A stretch of 64,000 nt of DNA, taken from contig NZ_FOHW01000003.1 of NCBI RefSeq assembly GCF_900111735.1, positions 129,983-193,982 of the forward strand, read 5' to 3'. The position numbers were made by a program, and so were the translations under genes. This DNA comes from Pseudomonas graminis (GTDB taxonomy: Bacteria > Pseudomonadota > Gammaproteobacteria > Pseudomonadales > Pseudomonadaceae). This document shows positions 41,001-48,200 of the stretch, piece by piece; position 1 is the first letter of the stretch, and each line of letters begins with the position of its first letter. The notes under the pieces were generated by a model that did not search any database, was not told the DNA's origin, and was given only the letters and a program-made list of their open reading frames with translations.

Positions 41001-44000
41001 GGCGCGCAGGGTTTCCTTGATGTGTTTAAGCGCGGCGTCGAGGTCGTCGTGGGCGTGCAGGCTGACCGGGTACAGGCTGGTGAACCAGCCGACGGTGCGC
41101 GCCGGATCAACCCCGTCGAAGAGGTCTTCGCGGCCGTGGCCTTCCAGGGCGATCATCGCCTGGGCATCCCCGCTCCAGCGCTTCATCGCGCGGACCAGTG
41201 CGGTCAGCAGCAGGTCGTTGATCTGCGTGCGGTACGCCGCCGGCGCCTGGCTGATCAGTTTCTCGGTGCGCGCGGCGTCCAGTTGCAGGTGCAGTTGACG
41301 CACGTTGCTTTGCCGCGCTTCACCCTTTGGATTGGCGCAGGGCAATGCGGGTGCGGACGGCAGGTTGCGCCAGTACTCGGCTTCGGCCAGCACGGCGTCG
41401 CTGTAGGCGAAATCCAGCAAACGGTTGGCCCAGCGCTGGAACGATGCGGTCTTGTCGCCGAGGTCGATAGTGAGGTCCGCTTGTGCCTGGGTGTAGGCGT
41501 TTTGCAGGTCCTCCAGCAGGGTGCGCCACGACACGCCGTCGATGACCAGGTGATGCGCCACCAGCAACAGACGCTCGCCGCCGTCGGCCAGGGTGAAATG
41601 CACGGCGCGCAGCAGCGGGCCGTCCCTCAAATCGAGGCTGGCCTGGGCTTCGTCGCAGGCTGTGGTCAGCTCATTCAGGCTGGTGGTGCGCTGCCAGATC
41701 AGGCCGTTTTGGGCCTGCTCTTCGGATGAAAACTCTCCAGCAGAAACGCCGGCGCGATAGCGTTGCTGCCACTGGCCGTTGTCCTGCTGCACAAACCTCA
41801 TGCGCAGGGCGTCGTGATGGTTAAGCACGGCGTGAAGGGCCTGGGTCAGCGCCGGAATGTCCAGGGCTTCGCTAGGGGTCAACAGCAGCGACTGGTTCCA
41901 GTGGCTGCGGTTCTTCATTGGTTGCTGGAAGAACCCGTGCTGAATCGGGGTCAGCGGGATGTCGCGGTTCAGCTCGATGCGCTCGACCGCAGGCGAATCC
42001 TGAGTGACCACCTGAGCGACCTGGGCCAGTTCGGCGATGGTCTGGCGTTCGAACATCTGCCGGGGCGACAGCACGATGCCGGCCTTGCGGGCGCGGGAGA
42101 TGATTTGCAGGCTGAGGATCGAGTCGCCGCCGAGGGCGAAGAAGTTGTCCCGGCGACCGATCTGCGCGACGCCGAGCAGGTCCTGCCACAGCGCGGCCAG
42201 CTGGGTTTCGACTCCGGCCAGCGGCGCTTCGAAGTCACGTTGCTGAATTTGTGGGTCTGGCAGCGCTTTGCGGTCGAGCTTGCCGTTGGCCGACAGCGGC
42301 AGCTTTTCCAGGGTGACGAAGTGGGCCGGAACCATGTAATCCGGCAGGCGCTGTTTCAGCTGGGTGCGCAGGTGTTCTTCGTCGAAGTCCTCGGCGACTA
42401 GATAGCCCACCAGTTGCATGCCGGTGGCCAGTTCACGGGCAATGACCACCGCTTCGCTGACCGCCGGGTGATCCAGCATCGCCGCTTCGATCTCGCCGAT
42501 TTCCACACGCAGACCGCGCAGCTTGATCTGGTGATCGAGACGGCCGAGGTATTCCACCACGCCGTCGGCGCGCCAACGGGCCAGGTCACCGGTGCGGTAC
42601 AGCCGCTCGCCGTTGCCAAACGGGCTGGCGACGAAGCGCTCGGCGGTCAGACCGGGACGCAGGTGATAGCCGCGAGCGAGGCCGTCGCCGCCGATGTACA
42701 GCTCGCCCGGTACGCCGACGGGTTGCGGGTTGAGGCGGCTGTCGAGGATGTGGATGTGCAGATTGGCGATTGGCGCGCCGATGGGGACGGAAACGCCCGG
42801 CTCATCAACACAAGTCCAGTGAGTCACGTCGATGGCCGCTTCCGTCGGGCCATAGAGATTGAACAGGCCCGCATTCGGCAGGCGCTGCAAGGTTTCCCTG
42901 GCGAGATCGGCGGGCAACGCTTCGCCACTGCAGACGATGCGTTTCAGGGAAGCGCAGCCAGTGAGATCGTCCTGTGCCATGAAGGCACCGAGCATCGACG
43001 GGACGAAGTGCAGCGTGGTGATCTGCTGTTGTTCGATCAGTGTCTTCAACAACAGCGGATCGCGGTGATCCCCCGGTTGAGCAACGACCAAGCGTGCACC
43101 CACCATCAATGGCCAGAAAAACTCCCAGACCGACACGTCAAAACTGAACGGCGTTTTTTGCAGCACGGCGTCGGAAGCGTCCAGCCCATAAGCGTCCTGC
43201 ATCCACGCCAGTCGGTTGAACAGCGCCGCGTGGGTGTTGCCGGCGCCCTTCGGTTTCCCTGTCGAGCCCGAGGTGTAGATCATGTAGGCCAGCTGCTCGG
43301 GGTGCAGATCAACCATAGGCGCTGTGACGGGGTAATCCGCCAGCGCCAGATGATCCAGATTCAGCACCCGCAGGCCTTCAACAATCGGCAGGTCATTGAC
43401 CACGGCATCGTGGCTAAGCAGCAAACCAATCCCTGCATCTTCCAGCATGTAACGCAGACGATCCGCCGGATACTCGGGATCAAGCGGCACATACGCGGCG
43501 CCGGCTTTCAGCACCGCGTACATCGCAACCACCATTTCCACCGAACGCAACGCCGCCACGCCCACCAGCGATTCCCGGCTGACGCCCTGCTCTCGCAGGT
43601 AATGGGCCAATTGATTCGCACGCTGATCCAGCTCGCGATAACTCAACACCTCATCGCCAAAGCGCACAGCCTCCCACTCGGGATGTACCTGGGCCAGCCG
43701 CTCAAAATGCCGATGCACAAACGGCTCGGTATCAGACCACTCCCGCGCCGTGTCATTGACCAGCGCCAGTTGCGCGCGGTCCTCAACATCCAGCAGCTCG
43801 AAGTCGCCAATCGCAATATCCGGCCGCTCCAGCAACTCGGCAAACAACTGTTCAAAACGCCCATGCAAGCGCTCGATGCTGCCGTGATCAAATAGATCCG
43901 TGGCGTAATTCCAGTTGCCCGCCAGTTCACCCGCCGCGTTTTCCCAGGTGTGCAGCGCCAGGTCGAATTGTGCGCTGCCGTTGTCCAGGGGCATCAGCGT

Positions 44001-45251
44001 GGCGTTGAGACCGGGCATCAGTTGCAGCGCTTCGTCCTGGCGTTGCTGATGGTTGTAGAGCACCTGAAACAGCGGGTTGTGGCTGAGGCTGCGTTCCGGC
44101 GCCAGGGCGTCCACCAGTTGCTCGAACGGCAGGTCCTGATGGGCCTGGGCGCCTTGGGACGCCAGGCGAACGCTGTCGATGATCTGGTTGAAACTGGCGT
44201 CGGCCTGCACCTCGCCGCGCAGAATCTGGGTGTTGACGAAGAAGCCGATCAGGCCTTCGGTCTCGGAACGCTGACGGCCGGCAATGGGCACGCCGATGCG
44301 CAGATCGGTCTGGCCGCTCAGCCGCTGCAACAGCACTTGATAGGCCGCGAGCAGGACGGTGAACAAGGTCACGCCGCGCTGCCGGGCCAGTTCACGCATG
44401 CGCCCGGACAGCGCCGCGTCGAAGCTGAACGGCAGGCGCGCGCCACGGAAACTCTGGCGCGCCGGACGTGGACGGTCCGCCGGCAGTTCCAGCACCGGCG
44501 GCTCGTCGCCCAGTTGTTGCTGCCAGTAGGCGAGCTGCCGATCACCCTCGCCCGCGTCCAGGCAGGCGCGCTGCCACAGGGCGACGTCGGCATAGCTCAA
44601 TGGCAACGGCTGCAGCGCTTCGCCTTCACCAGACAGCGCGGCGCGGTAGGCCTCGACGAAGTCCAGCAGCAACACTTGAATCGACCAACCGTCGGCAATG
44701 ATGTGGTGCAGACAGACCAGCAGTACGTGGTCGTCTGCGGCGCGCTCGATCAGCGCCACGCGCCACAGCGGGCCCTGGGCCAGGTCGAACGGGCGTCGGG
44801 CGAAGGCATCGGCCAGGGCCTGCACTTCCTCTTCGTCCGCCGCGTGCAGACACTCGAACGGCAACCCTTGACCACCGCAAATCACCTGCTCCGGCGTACC
44901 GTCTTCAGTCGTGGCGAACACCGTGCGCAGGCTGGCATGACGCTCGGCCACGCGCTCGAAAGCCGTTCGCACGGCCCCAACATTCAGCTCGCCCTTCAGG
45001 CGCAACGCTCCCGGCAGGTGATAGGTGCTGTTGCCCGGTTCCAGCTGTTCGAGAAACCACAGCCGCTGCTGGGAAAACGACGCCGGGCTACGCTCGCCCG
45101 CAACGCCCGGCGGCACCGGCAGCGACGACGCATCGAGCCCCTGCTCGCGCAGCTTGTTCAAAAACACCCGACGCTGAGCGCTGCCAAGGCTGAGGAAACG
45201 CGTGGCCAGGGCCAGCAGTTTGCTCTGGGAAGTCATGCTCGGTTGCGACAT
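29013..45251 (-). CDS. Siderophore NRPS, four modules: C-A-T-E, C-A-T, C-A-T, C-A-T-E-TE
   Basis: The 5412-residue second NRPS contains four modules. Module 1: C (HHIIADG ~184), A (FDVSVWEF ~707, pocket D-V-W-H-V-S-L-I-D = Ser), T (GGDSI ~1042), E (HHLVIDG ~1236). Module 2: DCL-type C (HHILLDG ~1707), A (FDGAHEGW ~2215, pocket D-G-E-S-C-A-G-V-T), T (GGHSL ~2554). Module 3: C (HHMISDG ~2746), A with the same Ser pocket (~3268), T (GGHSL ~3604). Module 4: C (HHIISDG ~3800), A nearly identical to module 2 (~4327), T (GGDSI ~4666), E (HHLVVDG ~4848), then a thioesterase with GWSMGG (~5249) and its His in DADHLSIV. I assign the D-G-E-S pocket to N5-formyl-N5-hydroxyornithine from context. The start overlaps the previous NRPS stop by one base (TGATG), with GGAGGAAAG upstream. 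Predicted contribution: D-Ser, fOHOrn, Ser, D-fOHOrn, then release. Confidence 0.95.
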   Translation of the reverse strand: MSQPSMTSQSKLLALATRFLSLGSAQRRVFLNKLREQGLDASSLPVPPGVAGERSPASFSQQRLWFLEQLEPGNSTYHLPGALRLKGELNVGAVRTAFERVAERHASLRTVFATTEDGTPEQVICGGQGLPFECLHAADEEEVQALADAFARRPFDLAQGPLWRVALIERAADDHVLLVCLHHIIADGWSIQVLLLDFVEAYRAALSGEGEALQPLPLSYADVALWQRACLDAGEGDRQLAYWQQQLGDEPPVLELPADRPRPARQSFRGARLPFSFDAALSGRMRELARQRGVTLFTVLLAAYQVLLQRLSGQTDLRIGVPIAGRQRSETEGLIGFFVNTQILRGEVQADASFNQIIDSVRLASQGAQAHQDLPFEQLVDALAPERSLSHNPLFQVLYNHQQRQDEALQLMPGLNATLMPLDNGSAQFDLALHTWENAAGELAGNWNYATDLFDHGSIERLHGRFEQLFAELLERPDIAIGDFELLDVEDRAQLALVNDTAREWSDTEPFVHRHFERLAQVHPEWEAVRFGDEVLSYRELDQRANQLAHYLREQGVSRESLVGVAALRSVEMVVAMYAVLKAGAAYVPLDPEYPADRLRYMLEDAGIGLLLSHDAVVNDLPIVEGLRVLNLDHLALADYPVTAPMVDLHPEQLAYMIYTSGSTGKPKGAGNTHAALFNRLAWMQDAYGLDASDAVLQKTPFSFDVSVWEFFWPLMVGARLVVAQPGDHRDPLLLKTLIEQQQITTLHFVPSMLGAFMAQDDLTGCASLKRIVCSGEALPADLARETLQRLPNAGLFNLYGPTEAAIDVTHWTCVDEPGVSVPIGAPIANLHIHILDSRLNPQPVGVPGELYIGGDGLARGYHLRPGLTAERFVASPFGNGERLYRTGDLARWRADGVVEYLGRLDHQIKLRGLRVEIGEIEAAMLDHPAVSEAVVIARELATGMQLVGYLVAEDFDEEHLRTQLKQRLPDYMVPAHFVTLEKLPLSANGKLDRKALPDPQIQQRDFEAPLAGVETQLAALWQDLLGVAQIGRRDNFFALGGDSILSLQIISRARKAGIVLSPRQMFERQTIAELAQVAQVVTQDSPAVERIELNRDIPLTPIQHGFFQQPMKNRSHWNQSLLLTPSEALDIPALTQALHAVLNHHDALRMRFVQQDNGQWQQRYRAGVSAGEFSSEEQAQNGLIWQRTTSLNELTTACDEAQASLDLRDGPLLRAVHFTLADGGERLLLVAHHLVIDGVSWRTLLEDLQNAYTQAQADLTIDLGDKTASFQRWANRLLDFAYSDAVLAEAEYWRNLPSAPALPCANPKGEARQSNVRQLHLQLDAARTEKLISQAPAAYRTQINDLLLTALVRAMKRWSGDAQAMIALEGHGREDLFDGVDPARTVGWFTSLYPVSLHAHDDLDAALKHIKETLRAVPNGGLGYGLLRHLRGEALPALDGCVLFNYMGRLQNSSGLWRLAKEGSGAQRAADAPLNGELSIDAQIRDGQFSLTCSFSGERHESASIQRLLDAYGEALDEVIEHCRHHSAVTPSDFPALTQNQSLTQAQLDALPVPAREIEQLYPLTPMQQGLLFHTELSGSEIADQGSARDLYINQVALDIEHLPVARFKSAWAAAVQRHPILRAAFLRVSGSEQPVQLIRRDAALVVRELDLRELQLGVSDKALADVLAAERETPFDIHAAPLMRVLLVRQSETLWKLVWTFHHILLDGWSSAAVLGEVIQAAMSDATPQPAGHYGDYVEWLLSRDAEGSQTFWQTHLAGFDQPTMMAAALTAPTSSTGEPLPNQVRVISMDLNSELLNSAARRQCVTVNTLIQAVWVLLLQRYTGQQRVAFGATVSGRSAQVPGIERMLGLFINTLPLVQAPEAQQKVGDWLNELQAHNLELREHEHTPLFEAQRYAGHAGRDLFDSLLVFENYPVDAVLRGKQANGVNLGSVELSDKTHYPLSLAVVAGEHAHVHVNYHSNVFSAEQITRLCGHFQALLEGLCRFPEARIGELSMLTEGDIDAMHAWNTPPFSPYVGRPIHQLIADHARIRPDAIALVHGEQRLTFAEFDRRANQLAHALRARGIGTEVRVAIAMERGIDLWLAFYAVLKSGGAYIPLDPDYPTERLRYMLEDGGVKLLISHDAALGRVPVGDVPLLNIDELDCSSEPVTAPDVVIHPQQLAYLIYTSGSTGKPKGAAIAHADISMHIQTIGERYRFTPEDRKFHFLSISFDGAHEGWMMPLCYGARVVLRDQELWSVEQTYDTLIREGITVASFPPSYLRQLSDWAGVQGKGPGVKTYCFAGEAFSREMLHDVIRNLQPLWIINGYGPTETVVTPTLWLASADTADFTTAYAPIGDLVGDRQGYVMDADLNPLPQGIAGELYLGGAVARGYLDRPGATAERFLPHPFRAGERLYRSGDRVRLNSKGLLEYLGRIDHQIKIRGFRIEAGEIEAALKACEGVREALVVVRDSANGKVLLGYVGGNGLAEDSLKQQLKNTLPEYMVPAHIVVMERLPQLPNGKLDRNALPDPQVMSSDYQAPQTVLEQQLAALWQPLLGIDAVGRNDHFFELGGHSLLAMQLISRLRHEHQLSVPLRALFDAPRLSDFAQRIAGLAHTEPKQLELTPRQQALAVQSFSQQRLWFLDQLQPGGHAYNLPGAVRLCGELNEVALQAAFDGLTARHKVLRTRFLAVDGVPMQQIEPACAVEIERLDISDEGDLDTAFNALAQAFVKRPFDLSRSPVWRLALVRVAADEQRLLLCLHHMISDGWSVRVLLQEFCELYRAAVENRAPQLAPLPVQYADFAAWQREWLAAGEGERQLNYWREQLGDVHPVLELPTDRPRPPQQSYRGDRVLFAFDAAFSQRLREFAKQQGVTPFMAILSAYQVLLHRLSGQNDLRIGVPIAGRSRLEVEGLIGFFVSTQVLRAEVSAELTYRQVLEQAKTRTLGAQAHQDLPFEQLVEALQPARSLSHNPLFQVAYDHQQQNFESLAGLPGLRADVLPLDDGSSQFDLALNTHEYAEGLLGGSWTYATDLFDHGSIERLHGRFEKLFAELIEQPDAAIGDFELLDAEDRARLALVNDTARDWAKTEPFVHRHFERLAQAHPEREALRFGEEVLSYRELDQRANQLAHYLREQGVDRESLVGVAALRSVEMVVALYAVLKAGAAYVPLDPEYPADRLRYMLEDAGIGLLLSHDAVIDDLPVVEGMRVANLDHLMLAGYPVTAPRVDLHPEQLAYMIYTSGSTGKPKGAGNTHAALFNRLAWMQDAYALDASDAVLQKTPFSFDVSVWEFFWPLMVGARLVVAQPGDHRDPVALNKLIEKQQITTLHFVPSMLGAFMAQDDLTGCASLKRIVCSGEALPADLARETLQRLPNAGLFNLYGPTEAAIDVTHWTCIDEPGISVPIGRPINNLQIHILDSRLNPQPIGVPGELYIGGDGLARGYHLRPGLTAERFVASPFGTGERLYRTGDLARWRADGVVEYLGRLDHQIKLRGLRVEIGEIEAALLDHPAVSEAVVVARELATGMQLVGYLVAEDFDEEHLRTQLKQRLPDYMVPAHFVTLEKLSLSANGKLDRKALPDPQIQQRAFEAPLAGVETRLAALWQNLLGVAQIGRQDNFFALGGHSLMGIQLVAQIRRDLKLELPLRALFESPVLADLAHYLNTQAPATAMPALHRRADREFAPQSFAQQRLWFLAQLEPESVAYNLPCVLNLSGALKLDALQQTFDALAARHETLRTCFRPSPMQNGEAVPQQRILPISSVHIARHDLRDNAAPEAAFQALAEAFMNQPFDLDAERAPWRVALARVADDQWRLLMCMHHIISDGWSVQVMLEDFAALYRRFAQGSDVQLAELQLTELSVQYADYAAWQREHLSGAERERQLNWWREALGDEQPVLELPADRSRPAERDGKGGRHAFVLPQDLADTLRQTAKAHDATLFMLFLASFDTLLYRLSGQRDLRIGVPVAGRAEVQTQGLIGFFVNTLVLRAEVSGDQPFTTLLAQVKDNLLGAHAHQDLPFEQLVEALQPARSLSVNPLFQVSYNHQQQPDMSLLQFDGLSCEALQWDIKGAQFDLVLGTFEHRDGSISGYLDYATDLFDASTVARLFEQLVTLLRAICAQPDAAIGDLPLLGETDLAALDQWNTPPFSPYVDRPIHELIADHAFIRPDAIALVHGEQRLTFAEFDRRANQLAHALRARGIGTEVRVAIAMERGIDLWLAFYAVLKSGGAYIPLDPDYPTERLRYMLEDGGVKLLISHDAALDRVPVGDVPLLNIDELDCSSEPTTAPDVVIHPQQLAYLIYTSGSTGKPKGAAIAHADISMHIQTIGERYRFTPEDRKFHFLSISFDGAHEGWMMPLCYGARVVLRDQELWSVEQTYDTLIREGITVASFPPSYLRQLSDWAGVQGKGPGVKTYCFAGEAFSREMLHDVIRNLQPLWIINGYGPTETVVTPTLWLASAEAADFTTAYAPIGDLVGDRQGYVMDADLNPLPHGIAGELYLGGAVARGYLDRPGATAERFLPHPFRAGERIYRSGDRVRLNSEGLLEYLGRIDHQIKIRGFRIEAGEIEAALKACEGVREALVIVRDKGNGKQLLGYVGGNDLSEDSLKDQLKTTLPEYMVPAHIVVMERLPQLPNGKLDRNALPDPHVGSQAFEAPESEREVELARVWQQLLGVETISRQDSFFELGGDSIQSLAVITRLRQVGFKLLPKDVFSHPRLKDLAPRLTVIEAGAAPLIEDAPKGELPLTPIQAHFFEQPMSNRAHFNQALLLDVQRPLDAPLLSQALDALLGHHDALNLSFHQHADGRWQQRYRATPAADSLWVRDVADERAMTALCEQAQRSLDLHEGPLLRVVLAHMREGQKLLLVAHHLVVDGVSWRVLLEDLARAYAQIASGSAVDLGPKSSSFQRWARHLVDAAQAPERQGEVAQWRKQVGSTEPVWPVDHPQGRATQQDLEQCELLLDAGLTRRLLREAPAALAARTDEILLAVLAEALKGWSGQSDTLIALEGHGREALAEGLDVGRTVGWFTSLFPLRVRAAGDIRQTLASVRDSLRGLPDKGVGFGLLRYLGNGSARQSLAALPEPKVVFNYLGQFDQDLGDGRFSPSKVSAGALVDPSTPLNRELEINGQVFAGQLGLTFRFSGQRYQRQTIERLQTAYRDGLVALLESLPSAQPVAPQSLPVSRDGAPNPLIRLSSGASDKPPVFCVHPVSGTVVGYYALARRLSAQWDVWGIQNRQVLDGQWRDSAIEQMARDYVKALLEQQPSGPYRLIGWSMGGTMVLEMARLLTRLGKRVEFVGLIDGYVPGAGQPRPVLPETAPESPALDAGDEGLEADAHWQQLLGVERHMRQLANQCRQIHALSVPVYAWWAERSPENNDNAPALLEQGMGVRLQVSAWIDADHLSIVRDQLFITQLAEALAQVNERPHSYDFQEHEHA

Positions 45252-48200
45252 CAGTTGCTTTCCTCCAGCTCATTCATTAACTCGTCCAGGGCATCGAGCC
45301 GGTCGAGTGTCAGGGTCTGCCCCTGCAAGGTGTCGATCAGCGCCGCCTGGGCGGCGACGGTGGTGGCTTCGAAAGCCTGGGCCAGCGGGATGCTTACCCC
45401 GAGGCGCTCGCGAATGCGCGACAGCAGCCGCGTCGCCAGCAACGAATGGCCACCCAGTTCAAAGAAGTTGTCGTGACGACCGACCTGCTCAACCTTGAGC
45501 AGGCTCCGCCAGAGTTCGGCGAGGACTTCCTCACGCTCGCCCTGGGGCGCTTCGAACACGCGTTCTTCAAGGCTCGGCGCCGGCAGCGCCTTGCGGTCGA
45601 GCTTGCCGTTGGCGTTGCGCGGCATCTGTGCCAGCACGACGACGTGCGCCGGCACCATGAACGCCGGCAGGGTCTGCGCCAGCGCGCTTTTCAGCACGTC
45701 GCTGGACAACGCCTGCTGCGCCTCGGCGACCACGTAGGCCACCAGTTGCGGGCCATGGGCCGTCGGTTGCGCGCTGACCACGGCGTCGTGCACAGAGGGT
45801 TGCGCCAACAGCAGGTTTTCGATTTCGCCCAGTTCGATGCGCTGGCCGCGGATCTTCACCTGGAAGTCCGCACGGCCGACGTATTCCAGCGCGCCGTCGG
45901 CGTTCCAGCGGGCCAGGTCGCCGCTGCGGTACAGCCGCGCACCGGTTTCGCCAAACGGATCGGGCAGGAAGCGCTCGGCGGTCAGCCCTGGCCGCGCGGC
46001 GTAGCCACGGCCGACACCGACACCGCCGATGTACAGCTCGCCCACCACACCCGGCGCGGCCAGTTGCAGGTTGGAATCCAGCACATACAGGCAGTTGTTG
46101 TCGGTGGGCCGGCCAATCGGCATGTTGGCGTTGAGGGCGGGCGCGGCGGTCAGGGTGTGCAACGCGACATCGTCGGCGCACTCCGCCGGACCGTAGGCGT
46201 TGACCAGCGGCACCTCGGGGTAGCGGGCAAACCAGCGCGCGGCGAGGTCGGTGGTCAGCGCTTCACCGGTCGGCAGCAGCCAGCGCAAGGCATCAAGCCG
46301 CTGGGGCGCGACCGCGAGCATGGCGTCGATCACCGCCGGCACGCATTCCAGCACGCTAACCTGATTGGCGGCGACTTCCTCCAGCAGGCGTTGCGGGTCC
46401 TGGACCACGGCGTCCGGCAGAATCTCCACACGCCCGCCGAACAGCGGCGCGGTGAGGAACTGCCACACGGAAATGTCGAAGCCGGTGGCGGCGGTCTGGG
46501 CAATGACATCGCCCTCGCCCAGCCGCAGATACGGCAGCTTGGACATCTGGTTGTTGAGCATGCCGCGCTGGTTGACCATCACCCCTTTCGGCTCGCCGGT
46601 GGAACCGGAGGTGTAGATGACGTAGGCCAGTTGCTCGGCGGTGGCGTAGCGGCCCGGATTTTCGTCGGCGGACTCATCGGCGGCAGTCAGCAGCTCTTCA
46701 AGCACCAGCACACGGGGCTTGCGTTCAGCCAGCGCAACGATCGCCTCGACCTGGCGCAGGCACTCGCGGGGCGTCAGCAATAGCGGCGCGGCGCTGCTCA
46801 CCAGCATTCGAGCACTGCGCCCGGCCGGGTGACGATCATCCAGGGCCAGATAGCCCGCACCGGCCTTGAACGCGCCGACAATCATGCTCAACAACGGCAG
46901 ACCGCGGGGTGCGAACAGCGCCACCACATCGTCGCCCTGTACGCCCGCCGCGATAAGGCCGTGACCGATGCGGTTGGCCTGACGATTGAGTTCGCGGTAG
47001 CTCAGGCTTTGACCCTGACAACGGGCCACTTCCTGGGCCGGATGGGCCAGCACCCGCGCCTCGAAACGCTCCAGGTAGCTGATGTCGTACCAGTGTTTTT
47101 GCACCGGGCCGAGCCCTTGGGCCAGCAGCTGCTCGCGCTCATTGTGCTCAAGAATCTGCAACTGACTCAGGGTCTGCTGCGGGTTGTCGATCAACTGCGT
47201 GAGCAGACGACGGAAGTGGCTGACCAGTGTGCCCATGTCGGCGTCGTTGAAGTGCCGGCTGTCGTAGGTCAACTGCAGTTGCAGGGATTCACCGGGCAGC
47301 AGCACCACGGTCAACGGGTAGTTGGTGTGGGTGCGGTTGGCCAGCGGGTTGATGCGGTATTCGTTCACGGCCTGCTGCACCTCGGCACCCAACGGAACGT
47401 TCTCGAAAACAAACAGGCTGTCGAACAGCGGCTGGCCGCGGGGGGTGTCGGCGAGCAGCTGAATGTCGGCCAGGGACAGGTGTTCGTGCTGGCGCATGTC
47501 GGCGTTCTGCCCCTGCAAGGCATTCAGCAGGTCCAGCGCCGACGCGCCCATGCCCGGCCGGCGGATGCGCAGCGGCAAGGTGTTGATGAACAGCCCCAGC
47601 GCGCCTTCGATGCCTTCCAGTTCGGTCGGACGACCGGCCACGGTGACGCCGAACAGCACTTCGTCGCGGTCGGCATGGCGCATCAGCAACAAGGCCCACG
47701 CGGCCTGCACGAAGGTGTTGGCGGTCAGACGATGCTGACGGGCTTGTTCGGCGAGTTTTACGGTCTGCTCGACGCCCAGCGCCAGGGTCACGTCGCGCAT
47801 CTGCGAGTCACCCTGAGGACTGTGGCGGTACGGCAGCGGCGTAACGTCGGTGAAGCCTGCCAATGCGTTGCGCCAGTAATCGCGGCTCATCGCTTCGTCC
47901 TGCTCGGCGAGCCAGGCGAGGAAGTCGCGGTACGGCCGCGCCGGCGGCAGGCTGACCTGACGCCCATCCAGAAACGCGCGGTAATGGGCGAAGAATTCGG
48001 TGAGCATCAGGCCCCGGCACCAGGCGTCGATCAGCGCGTGGTGGTGGCTCTGAACGATGCGGAAATCCGCCTCGCCGAACTTGATCAGGCGCAGGCGCAG
48101 CAGCGGCGCCCGGGCGAAATCGAAGCCCTGTTCGCGCTCGCTGTTCAGCAGGTCATCAAGCTCGGCTTCGGCGGCATCGCGGGACAGATGGCTGAGGTCG

